In this document: one piece after another, positions 15,237-24,644 of the stretch
Numbering within the stretch: position 1 is the first letter of the stretch
How the letters are laid out: every line of letters starts with the position of its first letter
Assembly (NCBI RefSeq): GCF_000975055.1
Contig: NZ_BBRB01000002.1
Coordinates: forward strand, 310,001-374,000
DNA length: 64,000 nt
From: Demequina sediminicola
GTDB taxonomy: Bacteria; Actinomycetota; Actinomycetes; Actinomycetales; Demequinaceae
Reading direction: 5' to 3'
The notes under the pieces: model-generated
Database searches by the model: none
The model's input: only the letters and a program-made list of their open reading frames with translations
What the model was told of the DNA's origin: nothing
Position numbers and translations under genes: made by a program

Positions 15237-18200
15237 CGCGCGAATGCTCGCTTGACCAGGTCTTCCTGTTCAGCCTTGTGGCGCGAACTGAGGCCCGATG
15301 CTGGAGACGCAGACGCAGTGCGAGTCACCCCGCGTACGTCACGGCCAACGACCTGCGGAAGTGCGTGCGCAAGGTAGCTCCACGCGCCCTGGTTTCTTGG
15401 CTCTTCCTGAACCCACACGAGTTCAGCATCGGCGTAGGGTTCCAGCGCTGCTGCGATTGACTCCTGGTCAAGCGGGTAGAGCTGCTCGAGGCGCACAATC
15501 GCCGTCGTGGTGTCTCCGGACTTCTCACGTTCAGCCGCGAGGTCGTAGTACACCTTGCCCGCACACATGAGCACACGCGTCACATTGGCGGCATCGATCG
15601 TGTCCGGCTTCGCAGGCTCAAAGGTGCCTTGGGTGAAGTCCTCCACGGCTGACTGGGCCGCGCGCAGGCGCAGCATCGACTTAGGTGTGAACACCACCAA
15701 CGGCTTGCGGGGGCGGTCATAGGCCTGACGGCGCAGCAGGTGGAAGTAACTTGCCGGGGTCGAGGGCATTGCTGCCACCATGTTCTGCTCGGCGCACAAC
15801 TGGAGGAAGCGTTCCACCCGAGCGGACGAGTGGTCCGGTCCCTGTCCCTCATATCCGTGGGGCAAGAGCAGCACCACAGAGGAGGACTGACCCCACTTCT
15901 GCTCGGCCGATGAGATGAATTCATCGATGATGGTTTGCGCACCGTTGACGAAGTCACCAAACTGCGCTTCCCACAACACGAGAGCGTCGGGGCGTTCCAC
16001 GGAGTACCCGTACTCGAAGCCCAGGCATGCGTACTCACTCAACGACGAATCGTAAATGTGCATGCGTGCCTGGTCTGCGCTCAGGTACAGCAGCGGCGTC
16101 CACTCGGCACCAGTGGCGCGGTCGTGGAACACGGCGTGACGCTGGACGAAGGTGCCGCGTCGAGCGTCCTGGCCGGCGAGGCGTACCGGGGTGCCCTCTT
16201 GGAGGAGCGAACCGAAGGCGAGGAGCTCTCCATAGCCCCAGTCAATGCCACCTTCGCGGCTCATGACTTCACGCCGCTCCAGCAACTTCGCAAGCTTGGA
16301 GTGCACCTTGAAGCCCTCAGGTGGACGCATGTGCGCACGACCGATGCGCTCCACCTGCGAGGCGGTGACGGCGGTCTGCCATCCGACCATGACGCCGGCG
16401 TCCGAGGATTGACTCGAGGGCAGCTCAAGGCCAGAGATGGACTCCGACTGCGTGCCCTGGAAACCTTCACGCGTCTCAAGGAACACTCGCTCAAGCTGCG
16501 CCAGGTAGTCCTGAGAGACAGCCTCGGCTTCCTCGTTCGTGATGTCGCCGCGTCGAATGAGCGCCTCGGTGTAGAGGTGGCGTACGGAACGCTTGGCCTC
16601 GATGAGGTCGTACATGCGCGGCTGCGTCATCGAGGGGTCGTCGCCTTCGTTGTGACCACGGCGGCGGTAGCACACCATGTCGATGATGACGTCGCGACCG
16701 AACTCTTCGCGGTACTCGAATGCGAGGCGTGCGGTGCGGGCACAGGCCTCAGGGTCATCGCCATTCACGTGGAAGATGGGGATCTGGTAGCCCTTGGCGA
16801 TGTCTGTGCAGTAGCGCGTGGAACGCGAGTCGCCAGGCCCCGTGGTGAAGCCCACCTGGTTGTTGATGATGACGTGGACTGTTCCGCCGGTCTTGTAGCC
16901 ACGCAGCCCGGAGAGGTTGAGCGTCTCCATGACCACGCCCTGTCCTGCGAATGCTGCGTCGCCGTGGACGAGAACTGGCAAGACTGGGTAGCCGTCCGTG
17001 ACCGGGTCAGCGCCGAGTGCATCGAGCTTTGCTCGAACGATGCCCTCGAGGACTGGGTTGACGGCTTCGAGGTGTGAGGGGTTTGCCGCGAGGTAGACAT
17101 CCGTGGTGGCGCCTGACTCGGACGTAAAGACACCCTCGGTACCGAGGTGGTACTTCACGTCACCGGAGCCTTGGACCGATCCCGGGACGGCGGTGCCATC
17201 GAACTCGGAGAAGATCTGCGAATACGACTTGCCGGCGAGGTTTGCCAGCACGTTGAGGCGTCCGCGGTGAGCCATGCCGATGCATACCTCTTGGATGCCG
17301 GATTCGGCCGCCGAAGACATGACGGCGTCGAGGAGCGGGATGAGTGACTCGCCACCTTCGAGGGAGAAGCGCTTTTGCCCGACGTACTTGGTCTGCAGGA
17401 AGGCTTCGAAGGCCTCTGCTGCGTTCAGCCGGCGCAGGATGCGCAGGTGCTCTTCGCGGGTGGGCTTGGTGTAGTCGACTTCGAGGCGCTCTTGGAGCCA
17501 TGCGCGCTGCTTGCGGTCTGCGATGTGCATGTACTCGACACCCACCGTGCGGCAATATGCGTCACGCAGGCGTCCCAGCACTTCGCGCATCTTCCAGGTG
17601 CCACGGCCACCGAACTCGGCTGTGGCATAGATGCGGTCAAGGTCCCACAGCGTGAGGCCGTGGGTCTGCACGTCGAGGTCGGGGTGCTTGCGTAGCCGTG
17701 TGGACAAGGGGTCCACGTCGGCCATGAGGTGTCCGCGCGAGCGGTACGAGTGAATGAGTTCCGCGATGCGGGCGGGCTTCGCAGCTTCAGCGACGTCGTT
17801 GGTGGCGGCGTCTTGGATCCAGCGCACGGGCTCGTAGGGGATGCGCAGAGCGACGAAGACACGGTCGTAGAACCCGTCTTGGCCCAGCAACTTGCGGTGG
17901 ACCAGCGCGAGGAACTCGCCGGACTGAGCGCCCTGAATGACACGGTGGTCGTAGGTGGACGTCAGTGTCATGACCTTGGACACACCAAGGCGGGCCACGG
18001 TCTCAGACGAGGCACCTTGGTATTCGGCTGGGTAGTCCATGGCTCCCACACCGATGATCGATCCCTGACCCGCCATGAGGCGTGGAACGGAGTGGACGGT
18101 GCCAATCGTGCCGGGGTTCGTCAGCGTGATGGTGGTCTGCTGGAAGTCGGCGGCCTGGAGAGCGCCGGAGCGAGCACGCTTGACGACGTCTTCGTATGCC

Positions 18201-19111
18201 GACCAGAACTTCGCGAAGTCCATGTCGTCGGCGTTCTTGATGTTCGGCACGAGGAGCTGGCGGGTGCCGTCGTCCTTTGCCAAGTCGATGGCGAGCCCGA
18301 AGTTGACGTGCTCAGGAGTGCGGACAGCAGGCTTGCCGTCGTCCTCCGCGTAGGCAACGTTGAGAGCGGGTAGCTGTGCGAGCGCCTCCACAATGGCGTA
18401 GCCAATGAGGTGCGTGAAGCTGACCTTGCCGCCGCGGGTGCGGGCGAGGTGGTTGTTGATGACCGTGCGGTTATCCATCAGCAACTTGGCGGGAATGGTG
18501 CGCACCGACGTTGCTGTCGGCACCTCAAGGCTCGACTCCATGTTGGCGACGACGCGTGCGGCTGGGCCGCGCAGACGCGTCACACCGTGTTCGACGTTCT
18601 TGGCATTGAGTGCCTGGTGGTCGTGCTGCTGAAGATAGGTGGCGATCGGAGCCTGAGTGGTGGCGATCGGCTGGGTGGGGGCCTGCTCGGGAGCCTGATC
18701 TTCAGTCTGGGGTGACTCGGCGGCGGGCGCCGATGCCGGCGAAACGTCGGCCGGCGCGCTGGCGGCTGACGCGGGAGCGGCTTCGGTCACGGAAGCGGCC
18801 GACGCCGGTGCTGAGTGTGCCTCGGACGCTGAGACGTCGGTCGACGCAGGCGTGATGCGCGGTGCCGCAGGCCTGTGACTGGTCTCGTGTGAGCCCGGAC
18901 TGGGGGCGGCATCCTCTACCTGAGGCTGCGGTTCCGACGTGGCGTCGGTCGCGGAGGTCGAGGTGGGCTGGGACTGTGGGGTGCCCGAGGCATCGTTCTT
19001 ACGGCCGCTGAGGACGAGCGAGGCGACCGTGGGCGCCCCCTCTTCCCGGGTGACGGTAGTACGGTCTGCGTCGGTCGCGCTGGTGTCAGTAGACACGTCA
19101 GGGCCGCTCAC
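15233..19111 (-). CDS. kgd: Multifunctional 2-oxoglutarate decarboxylase/dehydrogenase/HOAS synthase
   Basis: A 1292-residue fusion of an E2-like acyltransferase domain and a thiamine-diphosphate E1 domain, the actinobacterial form of 2-oxoglutarate dehydrogenase in the TCA cycle. E2 part (about 175-420): [46 protein letters not shown] and the catalytic YDHRVIQG. E1 part: [51 protein letters not shown] and [17 protein letters not shown]. The first ~170 residues are a Ser/Ala/Pro/Thr/Glu-rich linker, and the usual N-terminal NEWLVEEM-type motif is absent. The GTG at 19111 is the most upstream usable start; its SD is poor. Confidence 0.93.
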   Translation of the reverse strand: MSGPDVSTDTSATDADRTTVTREEGAPTVASLVLSGRKNDASGTPQSQPTSTSATDATSEPQPQVEDAAPSPGSHETSHRPAAPRITPASTDVSASEAHSAPASAASVTEAAPASAASAPADVSPASAPAAESPQTEDQAPEQAPTQPIATTQAPIATYLQQHDHQALNAKNVEHGVTRLRGPAARVVANMESSLEVPTATSVRTIPAKLLMDNRTVINNHLARTRGGKVSFTHLIGYAIVEALAQLPALNVAYAEDDGKPAVRTPEHVNFGLAIDLAKDDGTRQLLVPNIKNADDMDFAKFWSAYEDVVKRARSGALQAADFQQTTITLTNPGTIGTVHSVPRLMAGQGSIIGVGAMDYPAEYQGASSETVARLGVSKVMTLTSTYDHRVIQGAQSGEFLALVHRKLLGQDGFYDRVFVALRIPYEPVRWIQDAATNDVAEAAKPARIAELIHSYRSRGHLMADVDPLSTRLRKHPDLDVQTHGLTLWDLDRIYATAEFGGRGTWKMREVLGRLRDAYCRTVGVEYMHIADRKQRAWLQERLEVDYTKPTREEHLRILRRLNAAEAFEAFLQTKYVGQKRFSLEGGESLIPLLDAVMSSAAESGIQEVCIGMAHRGRLNVLANLAGKSYSQIFSEFDGTAVPGSVQGSGDVKYHLGTEGVFTSESGATTDVYLAANPSHLEAVNPVLEGIVRAKLDALGADPVTDGYPVLPVLVHGDAAFAGQGVVMETLNLSGLRGYKTGGTVHVIINNQVGFTTGPGDSRSTRYCTDIAKGYQIPIFHVNGDDPEACARTARLAFEYREEFGRDVIIDMVCYRRRGHNEGDDPSMTQPRMYDLIEAKRSVRHLYTEALIRRGDITNEEAEAVSQDYLAQLERVFLETREGFQGTQSESISGLELPSSQSSDAGVMVGWQTAVTASQVERIGRAHMRPPEGFKVHSKLAKLLERREVMSREGGIDWGYGELLAFGSLLQEGTPVRLAGQDARRGTFVQRHAVFHDRATGAEWTPLLYLSADQARMHIYDSSLSEYACLGFEYGYSVERPDALVLWEAQFGDFVNGAQTIIDEFISSAEQKWGQSSSVVLLLPHGYEGQGPDHSSARVERFLQLCAEQNMVAAMPSTPASYFHLLRRQAYDRPRKPLVVFTPKSMLRLRAAQSAVEDFTQGTFEPAKPDTIDAANVTRVLMCAGKVYYDLAAEREKSGDTTTAIVRLEQLYPLDQESIAAALEPYADAELVWVQEEPRNQGAWSYLAHALPQVVGRDVRGVTRTASASPASGLSSRHKAEQEDLVKRAFAR

Positions 19112-19199
19112 TTTCTTGGCGCCAGTGCGTCAGATACGTCAGTGTTCTCAGGGACAAGCCTAGACGCAAAAATGCTCTGGTGTGAACGCCGCGCGTCAG

Positions 19200-20015
19200 T
19201 TACACGGAGATGTCACGGTGGCGCATACGGAACCAGCCAATTGCGGCTGCGACCAGGCCATATGTAAGGAGAACGCCAAATCCAGCCCAAGGGTTGAGGA
19301 GGTCTCCGGAGTCCATGGTGGAGTACAAACTGGCACCTACCATGGCATCTCCTGCTGCACCAGGCAGGAAGGCCGCGACGCCCTGTAAAGGTTCGATGAA
19401 GCCTAGGGCGAGGCGGAGGATAGGTTCAGCCAGTTGTGTCCATCCAATGAGCAAAACCACGACCAAGACTTGGCTGGGCATTGCGGTGCCCAGACCCACC
19501 CCCACCACGCCCCACACGGTGAGCGCGAGCACCCCCATGCCGATGGAACCCCAGATAGCAGAATTGTCGAGCCCAGTCGGGAAATCCGCGAGTGCCAATG
19601 CAGCTGCGCCGGTACCCACGCCCGTGACCATGGCCGCGATTCCCAGGACCACGGCGAACGGCACGATGCTCACCAACTTGGCCCCAATAAACCGTCCGCG
19701 GCGCGGATCCATCAACAGCGTGGTGTCAATCGTGCGGTGGCGGTACTCCTGTGTGACGGAGAGGGCTCCAAGGACAGCAGGGAACACATAGCCGAGTGAG
19801 ACGGGCAAGCTATAGACCATCAAGGCCACGTCATCGGGGTTCATCCCCGCGGTGAGCGACGCTGCTTCATCACCGCCGAGTTGCTCTGCGAAAGCGATGC
19901 TGAAAGCAATGGTGCCCACAAGGAAGGCCACACTCAAGATCAGCGACAGCAGGAGAACCCACCACATGCGGGTGGTGCTGATCTTGCGAATTTCGGAGCG
20001 AATGGCTGCGTTCAT
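19200..20015 (-). CDS. ABC-2 type transporter permease
   Basis: A 271-residue membrane protein with six hydrophobic segments (about 16-40, 65-85, 105-130, 140-165, 172-200 and 240-262). The MNAAIRSEIRKISTTRMWWVLL start and the QEYRHRTIDTTLLMDPRRGRFIGAKLV loop are typical of ABC-2 exporter permeases. It forms the membrane part with the ATPase encoded just upstream, whose stop overlaps this ATG (ATGA). The substrate is unknown; such pairs export peptides, antibiotics or lipids. Confidence 0.85.
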   Translation of the reverse strand: MNAAIRSEIRKISTTRMWWVLLLSLILSVAFLVGTIAFSIAFAEQLGGDEAASLTAGMNPDDVALMVYSLPVSLGYVFPAVLGALSVTQEYRHRTIDTTLLMDPRRGRFIGAKLVSIVPFAVVLGIAAMVTGVGTGAAALALADFPTGLDNSAIWGSIGMGVLALTVWGVVGVGLGTAMPSQVLVVVLLIGWTQLAEPILRLALGFIEPLQGVAAFLPGAAGDAMVGASLYSTMDSGDLLNPWAGFGVLLTYGLVAAAIGWFRMRHRDISV

Positions 20016-20914
20016 GCGGATGCCCCTTCCGTGGTCAGGCGCATAAACACCGTTTCGAGACTGTCGGTCTGCTGTTCCAGTCCGTGAAGTTCCAAGCCGT
20101 CAGCGAATGCGGCTGCCCCAACTTCTTGAGCGCTCGCGCCGTCGATGCGTGCTGTCGTAGGTGACGTCAGCGTTGCCGAGTCGAGGTATCTCGACGCGAT
20201 GAACGACTCCAGGGCCTCCTGCCGTGGGCTTCGCACCTCGACTCGTGAACTTGTCAGATTCCGTAAGTCCTCCATCGAGGACGAGTGACGCAGTTCCCCC
20301 TTGGCGACAATGACCACGTCGTCCACGGTGAGTTCAACTTCGCTGAGGAGGTGTGAGCTCAGGAGCACAGTGCCGCCTTCGGCAGCGAAGTTGCGGAGGA
20401 AGCCTCGGAGCCAGTGCACACCAGCCGGGTCGAGACCGTTGGCGGACTCGTCGAGAATGAGGACTTGAGGGTCACCGAGCAGGGCAGTCGCCAGTCCAAG
20501 TCGCTGCCGCATTCCCATGGAGTAGCCGCCCACACGGCGACCGGCTGCTTCTGTGAGTCCCACCATCGCCAGCACTTCGTCGCACCGCTGAGCCGTGACG
20601 CCGGCCAGGGGTGCGTAAGTGAGGAGATGTCCACGGGCACTGCGACCAGGGTGAAAAGCGGCTTCGAACTGGGCGCCGACACGCTGTGGCGCGTGGGCGA
20701 TGCCGTCATAGGGTTTGCCACCGATGAGGGCTTCTCCGGCCGTGGGGGAGATGAGTCCCACGAGAGCTCGCAGGGTGGTGGACTTGCCTGCCCCATTTGG
20801 CCCAAGGAAACCGGTGACACGACCGGCGCGCGCCGTGAAGGTCAGGTCGTTGACCGCGGCCACTGAGCCAAAGGTCTTGGTCAATCCGCGTACTTCAATG
20901 TCGGGTGCATCCAC
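20012..20914 (-). CDS. ABC transporter ATP-binding protein (drug/peptide export type)
   Basis: A 300-residue CcmA-type ATPase. It has Walker A GPNGAGKSTTLRALVGL (about 39-55), Q-loop VGAQFEAAFHPGRSAR, signature YSMGMRQRLGLA, Walker B VLILDESANGLDP and switch His in LLSSHLLSEVE. The Walker B Glu is present, but the following Pro/Ala is Ser. The C-terminal ~90 residues resemble the regulatory extension of DrrA/CcmA-like exporters. GTG at 20914 was chosen for its SD (GGGGGAC). The much longer in-frame reading upstream lacks similarity. Confidence 0.88.
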   Translation of the reverse strand: MDAPDIEVRGLTKTFGSVAAVNDLTFTARAGRVTGFLGPNGAGKSTTLRALVGLISPTAGEALIGGKPYDGIAHAPQRVGAQFEAAFHPGRSARGHLLTYAPLAGVTAQRCDEVLAMVGLTEAAGRRVGGYSMGMRQRLGLATALLGDPQVLILDESANGLDPAGVHWLRGFLRNFAAEGGTVLLSSHLLSEVELTVDDVVIVAKGELRHSSSMEDLRNLTSSRVEVRSPRQEALESFIASRYLDSATLTSPTTARIDGASAQEVGAAAFADGLELHGLEQQTDSLETVFMRLTTEGASA

Positions 20915-21213
20915 GCGAATGTCCCCCTTCTGGATAGAGATCTGCGCTGACCGTATCAGGTGCTTGGGGCGCGATTCTGGGAGCGCGGAGTCGTATCGTT
21001 TCGGGCACGTACTGCTAGGCAATTTGCCGAGCGGAATGTGAAGTTTTCCACAGTGAGGAATACCTGAGAGCCCATAAAGCCCGTATCTCCAAGGGTTACG
21101 AAAAGGGCCGTCTCCGCAGGGGTAGCCAAGCCGTAACCGTTTCGTTAGACTCGCTGAAAACCTCGGCCGGGTGGGGGCCGGAGGACGATGGCAATCGAAG
21201 TGTGGAGGCTCGT
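20915..21213. other. Divergent intergenic region of about 300 bp
   Basis: No gene is visible here. It must hold the promoters of the ABC exporter (minus) and the M15 peptidase (plus). Noted in it: GGTTACG at 21094-21100 and its complement CGTAACC at 21132-21138, followed by TTTCGTTAG at 21140-21148. These TTACG/TAACG-type repeats recall regulator boxes in front of actinobacterial cell-wall hydrolase genes, but I cannot assign a regulator. Confidence 0.4.
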
Positions 21214-22056
21214 GTGAGCAAGCGTGAAGGCGCGTCAAAACCGACGCATCACTCTCGCAAAGTGCTCCGTGAAGCCCACGCGGAGATCTCCCAGGACCGC
21301 ACTACTCACCGTCGCCGCAAGTTCCTTGCACGTACGGGAGTGCTTGCAGGTTTCGCGCTGACGATGGTGGTGTACCCCGCGGTGGGAACAATCGCACCGT
21401 ATGCCGACGCATCGGAAAGCGGCGGTGCCGCCACGGTGGCCGACGGCGGTCACACTGTGAGTTCGCGGGCCATCATCGGCGCCCAACAGTTGGACGACGG
21501 AAACCTGCCATTGCCCAGCGTGAACGGCGCTAGTGCCGTGCTCGCGGTATCCGCAGAGTTCTCCGCGAGTTCGCACCTGCCTGATTGTGATCCGTCCGTT
21601 GGCGCGGAGGGTTACAACGGACGCATGAGCGAAGACTCGATGTGCGCCCTCGACAACGGCGTGCTGCTGCGCAATGACGCTGCCGTGGCGCTCGCAGAAC
21701 TCAGCGCTGCGTTTGAGTTGGAGTTTGGCCGGGCGCTGTGTGTGGGGAACGGCTACCGGACCCTCTCAGAGCAGTACGCAACGAAGGCGTCGCGCGGCTA
21801 CCTTGCGGCGCAGCCTGGTTACTCGGTTCACGGGTGGGGCTTGGCCATTGACCTCTGCGGCGATGACGACACTGGCTACACCAAGGCATGGCTCGAATCG
21901 CATGGCTCAACCTGGGGTTGGGTCAACCCCTCGTGGGCCAAGTCGAGCAAGTGGGAGCCCTGGCACTGGGAGTATGAGCCAGGCACCGACGAGCTCGGTG
22001 TATACGACGCTGGCTACTGGAGCAGTAGCAACACGTACTACAGCAACCGCGGCTAG
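21214..22056 (+). CDS. D-alanyl-D-alanine carboxypeptidase, M15B (VanY-like)
   Basis: A 280-residue peptidoglycan peptidase. The N-terminus is basic with one membrane anchor or signal helix (about 43-62), then a low-complexity linker and the M15 catalytic domain (about 125-265). Zinc motifs are visible as SVHGWGLAIDL (His and Asp ligands) and WEPWHWEYE (catalytic Glu and His ligand). The domain starts around LRNDAAVALAELSAAFELEFG with the conserved GYRTLSEQ. GTG at 21214 has GGAGG five bases upstream. It should trim D-Ala from stem peptides outside the membrane. The C-terminal Ser/Tyr-rich tail is short and unassigned. Confidence 0.88.
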   Translation: MSKREGASKPTHHSRKVLREAHAEISQDRTTHRRRKFLARTGVLAGFALTMVVYPAVGTIAPYADASESGGAATVADGGHTVSSRAIIGAQQLDDGNLPLPSVNGASAVLAVSAEFSASSHLPDCDPSVGAEGYNGRMSEDSMCALDNGVLLRNDAAVALAELSAAFELEFGRALCVGNGYRTLSEQYATKASRGYLAAQPGYSVHGWGLAIDLCGDDDTGYTKAWLESHGSTWGWVNPSWAKSSKWEPWHWEYEPGTDELGVYDAGYWSSSNTYYSNRG

Positions 22057-22224
22057 TTCCGCGCCGTGCTCGGCTAGGGCGCCACTCTGATCAGGCATCG
22101 CCGTGTCGCAATGCACTCTCCACGCCCGTGTAGCAGGCTGAGCGGTACGGAGGTGCAATGCCGCATGTGCCTCGTCACTCCGCCGCAGTGAGCGGCGTGT
22201 GGAAGCGACCGAGAGGAACGTGGA

Positions 22225-23337
22225 ATGCGCATAGGAGTACCCACAGAGGTCAAGAACCATGAGACACGGGTAGGTCTTGAACCCGCCGCCGTCGCACGCT
22301 TGGTCGACGGCGGCCATGAGGTCGTCGTGCAAAGTGGAGCCGGCGACGGCGCGCTGTTTCACGACAGAGAGTACGCCGATGCCGGGGCCATTATCGGAAC
22401 GCGCGAGGACGCGTGGGGAGCGGCTATGGTCGTGAAAGTCAAAGAGCCACTGCCCGAGGAGTTCCCGCTTCTCAGCGACAACATCCTCTTTACCTTCTTG
22501 CACCTCGCTGCGAACAAGCCACTTGCCAAGGCCCTCATCGCGGCAGGGACCACCGCCTTCTCGTATGACACAGTCCAAACGGGCGATGGTGCACTGCCAC
22601 TCCTCGCTCCGATGAGCGCCATAGCTGGTGCGCTCGCGGTCGTGGAAGGCGCCCACTTCCTCTTGGGATCCGTGGGTGGTCCGGGCGTGTTGCTGGGTGG
22701 TGCTCCCGGTGTGCCTGGGGCCCGAGTGGTGGTAATCGGTGTGGGATCTGCCGGCTCAGCGGCCATCGACCAAGCGGTGGGTGCTGGGGCAGAGGTCGTC
22801 GTCCTTGACCGTGCTGTCGATCGGCTCCGTGAAGCCGAAAATCGTTGGGGCGACGCTATCCGGACCGTCGTTTCGACCCCCGCGTCCGTGGCCGAGGAGG
22901 TGCGTGCAGCGGATCTCGTCATCGGCGCGGTCCTCGTTCCGGGAAGGCCTGCACCCGTCGTGATACCCCACGGTCTCGTGCAGTCAATGAAGCCCGGCGC
23001 CGTCATCGTCGATATCGCGATTGATCAAGGTGGATGCTGCGAAGACTCCAAGGCGACTTCTCACGATGACCCTGTGTTCAGCATCGGCCCGGCGACGTTG
23101 TACTGCGTCACGAACATGCCCGGTGCTGTGGGAACCACAGCGACAGCGGCACTCAACGCGCACACCGTGGCGTACGTGCAGGAACTCGCGGAAGGCTGGG
23201 AGCGGGCCATCTCAGCAGACGATGCCCTTGCTCGAGGACTTAACGTCGCCGGAGGAGTCCTGAGATGCGCCGCCGTGCAGGAGTCCTTTCCCGATCTTCC
23301 TGCTGGTCCTCCAGGTCCGGCGTTGCTGTCGGGCTAG
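22225..23337 (+). CDS. ald: Alanine dehydrogenase
   Basis: A 370-residue NAD-dependent L-alanine dehydrogenase that interconverts L-alanine with pyruvate and ammonium. Signature features: MRIGVPTEVKNHETRVGLEPAAV, KVKEPLPEE (substrate-binding Lys), FTFLHLAAN (catalytic His) and the Rossmann GVGSAGSAA. The C-terminus is the standard length. One departure from the usual pattern: the GGxGxxPG segment reads GGAPGVPGA. The RBS GAGAGGAA precedes the ATG. Its last 98 bases overlap the convergent patatin gene, so the two transcripts collide and no terminator separates them. Confidence 0.93.
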   Translation: MRIGVPTEVKNHETRVGLEPAAVARLVDGGHEVVVQSGAGDGALFHDREYADAGAIIGTREDAWGAAMVVKVKEPLPEEFPLLSDNILFTFLHLAANKPLAKALIAAGTTAFSYDTVQTGDGALPLLAPMSAIAGALAVVEGAHFLLGSVGGPGVLLGGAPGVPGARVVVIGVGSAGSAAIDQAVGAGAEVVVLDRAVDRLREAENRWGDAIRTVVSTPASVAEEVRAADLVIGAVLVPGRPAPVVIPHGLVQSMKPGAVIVDIAIDQGGCCEDSKATSHDDPVFSIGPATLYCVTNMPGAVGTTATAALNAHTVAYVQELAEGWERAISADDALARGLNVAGGVLRCAAVQESFPDLPAGPPGPALLSG

Positions 23338-24154
23338 CCGCCGCGTCGGACTGGCCCGAGGGTGCCACAGAGGTGTCGATGCGCGGTCGAGGTGGGCGCG
23401 GGTTGATCACCGGGTAGTCACGAAACTCAGCCTCCGCAGCTTCGCGGCCCGCCTGAACGAGGTCCGGTAGCCCCTTGATGACCCACTGGCTGTGCTTACC
23501 CACACGCGGAGTAATGACCGTGACATCCGAGCGGATCTCCCATTCGTGAACCTCAAAACCATTGCCGAATCCGCGGAGATCCCACTCGGCAGCCAAACGG
23601 ACAGCAATGACGTGATCGGCGCCCAAGCCAAAGCAGGCTTCGATAGGGAGGTTCTGCACGAGCCCGCCGTCAAGGAGTGATCGGCCCTCGATGTGGACAG
23701 GGCGGAAGACGCCCGGAACCGCGATAGACGCAGCGACTGCCTCGGTGAGAGAACCATGATCAATGACGACGGCCTCACGGGCCTCGATGTCGGTGGCGAC
23801 GGCGCCGAACCGAATCGGGAGGTCTTCAATGTTGGGGTCCGTACCTGCCACGTTGATCACGCCTCGTGCGAGTCCATCGTGCGTCATCAGTCCAAAGCCG
23901 GGCTTTGGCGTCCAGGTGCCGAAGCTCTGCCAGCCCCACTCGTAGATGCGATCCTCCAATGCATATGGATTCAGCCCCAAGGCTGTGGCGCCACCTGCAA
24001 TAGAACCGGCAGAGGTGCCCGTGATGACTTCAGGGATGATGCCGCGCTCATGTAGCACCTGCATGACTCCCACATGCGCTGCACCCAATGCGCCGCCGCC
24101 GCCGAGCGCGAGTCCCAGGTGTGGCACATATCGGAGGTCATCATCGTTAGCCAT
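23240..24154 (-). CDS. Patatin-like phospholipase
   Basis: A 304-residue patatin-family lipid hydrolase, also called RssA-like. The oxyanion loop GGGGALGAAHVGV (about 16-28), the nucleophile elbow GTSAGS (about 43-48) and the catalytic dyad Asp in LLDGGLVQN are all intact, so activity on phospholipids or acyl esters is likely. No signal peptide is present. ATG at 24154 is chosen over an ATG three codons upstream; neither has a clear SD. The last ~60 residues are a basic, Pro/Arg-rich tail. Its end lies antisense to the end of ald, which suggests the stop may have drifted into the neighbouring gene. Confidence 0.87.
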   Translation of the reverse strand: MANDDDLRYVPHLGLALGGGGALGAAHVGVMQVLHERGIIPEVITGTSAGSIAGGATALGLNPYALEDRIYEWGWQSFGTWTPKPGFGLMTHDGLARGVINVAGTDPNIEDLPIRFGAVATDIEAREAVVIDHGSLTEAVAASIAVPGVFRPVHIEGRSLLDGGLVQNLPIEACFGLGADHVIAVRLAAEWDLRGFGNGFEVHEWEIRSDVTVITPRVGKHSQWVIKGLPDLVQAGREAAEAEFRDYPVINPRPPRPRIDTSVAPSGQSDAAASPTATPDLEDQQEDRERTPARRRISGLLRRR

Positions 24155-24205
24155 GGTCACCATCGTAGAGAGGTCAGGAGATCTACGCCCGTATGCTTGA
24201 CGGTC

Positions 24206-24556
24206 ATGAATGAAGAATCTGTTGCGGCGACACCAAATCCGCGATCAGCGGGTCCACTGATCGGCGCATTGGCGGTGGCTGTGGTGGTGGTCGTCGCCGC
24301 TGTGGTCTGGTTCTTTGTCGGAGCTGGCACCTCAACGCAGGAACAGGACGCCATCGAGGCGTGCGAGATCGCAGCTCAGGAGGCGGGCCTAGGGGAGATT
24401 GTTCGCGGTGACATCGCGGGCCCCGAGGCGGGCGTGTACGACATCGCGTGGGAGTTTGCCGATGGCACGTTCGGGGGCTGCGAGGCTACGGTCGCGGACA
24501 ATCAGGTCACCAGCGTCGAGTTGGTGGGCGACGCCGCAGAGGACCTCGAAGAGTAA
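24206..24556 (+). CDS. Single-pass membrane protein of unknown function
   Basis: A 116-residue protein with a short cytoplasmic N-terminus, one strongly hydrophobic Val/Ala helix (about 18-40) and an acidic exported domain with two Cys (CEIAAQ and GGCEATV) that may form a disulfide. No family recognised. TATGCT at 24192-24197, eight bases before the ATG, and the lack of an SD point to a leaderless transcript. It is divergent from patatin and precedes an unrelated reductase. Confidence 0.65.
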   Translation: MNEESVAATPNPRSAGPLIGALAVAVVVVVAAVVWFFVGAGTSTQEQDAIEACEIAAQEAGLGEIVRGDIAGPEAGVYDIAWEFADGTFGGCEATVADNQVTSVELVGDAAEDLEE

Positions 24557-24644
24557 AGTCTCGCACCGGCCGTGACCATGCTGGTTTGAGCAAACGGGCA
24601 CGCCCAGGTACGTTCGCATGTGGGCGAACACGTGAGGAGTGGCC

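Noticed and set aside
15935-17077. A 380-codon plus-strand frame inside kgd
   Set aside because: The minus-strand Kgd E1 domain is fully conserved here; the antisense frame has no domain or RBS.
20950-21190. Possible ydaO-type (c-di-AMP) riboswitch before the M15 peptidase gene
   Set aside because: Cell-wall hydrolase genes often carry one, but the conserved ydaO blocks as I know them could not be matched. A covariance-model search would decide.
22057-22224. Possible glycine or other riboswitch upstream of ald
   Set aside because: No conserved riboswitch core could be recognised in the 168-base spacer.
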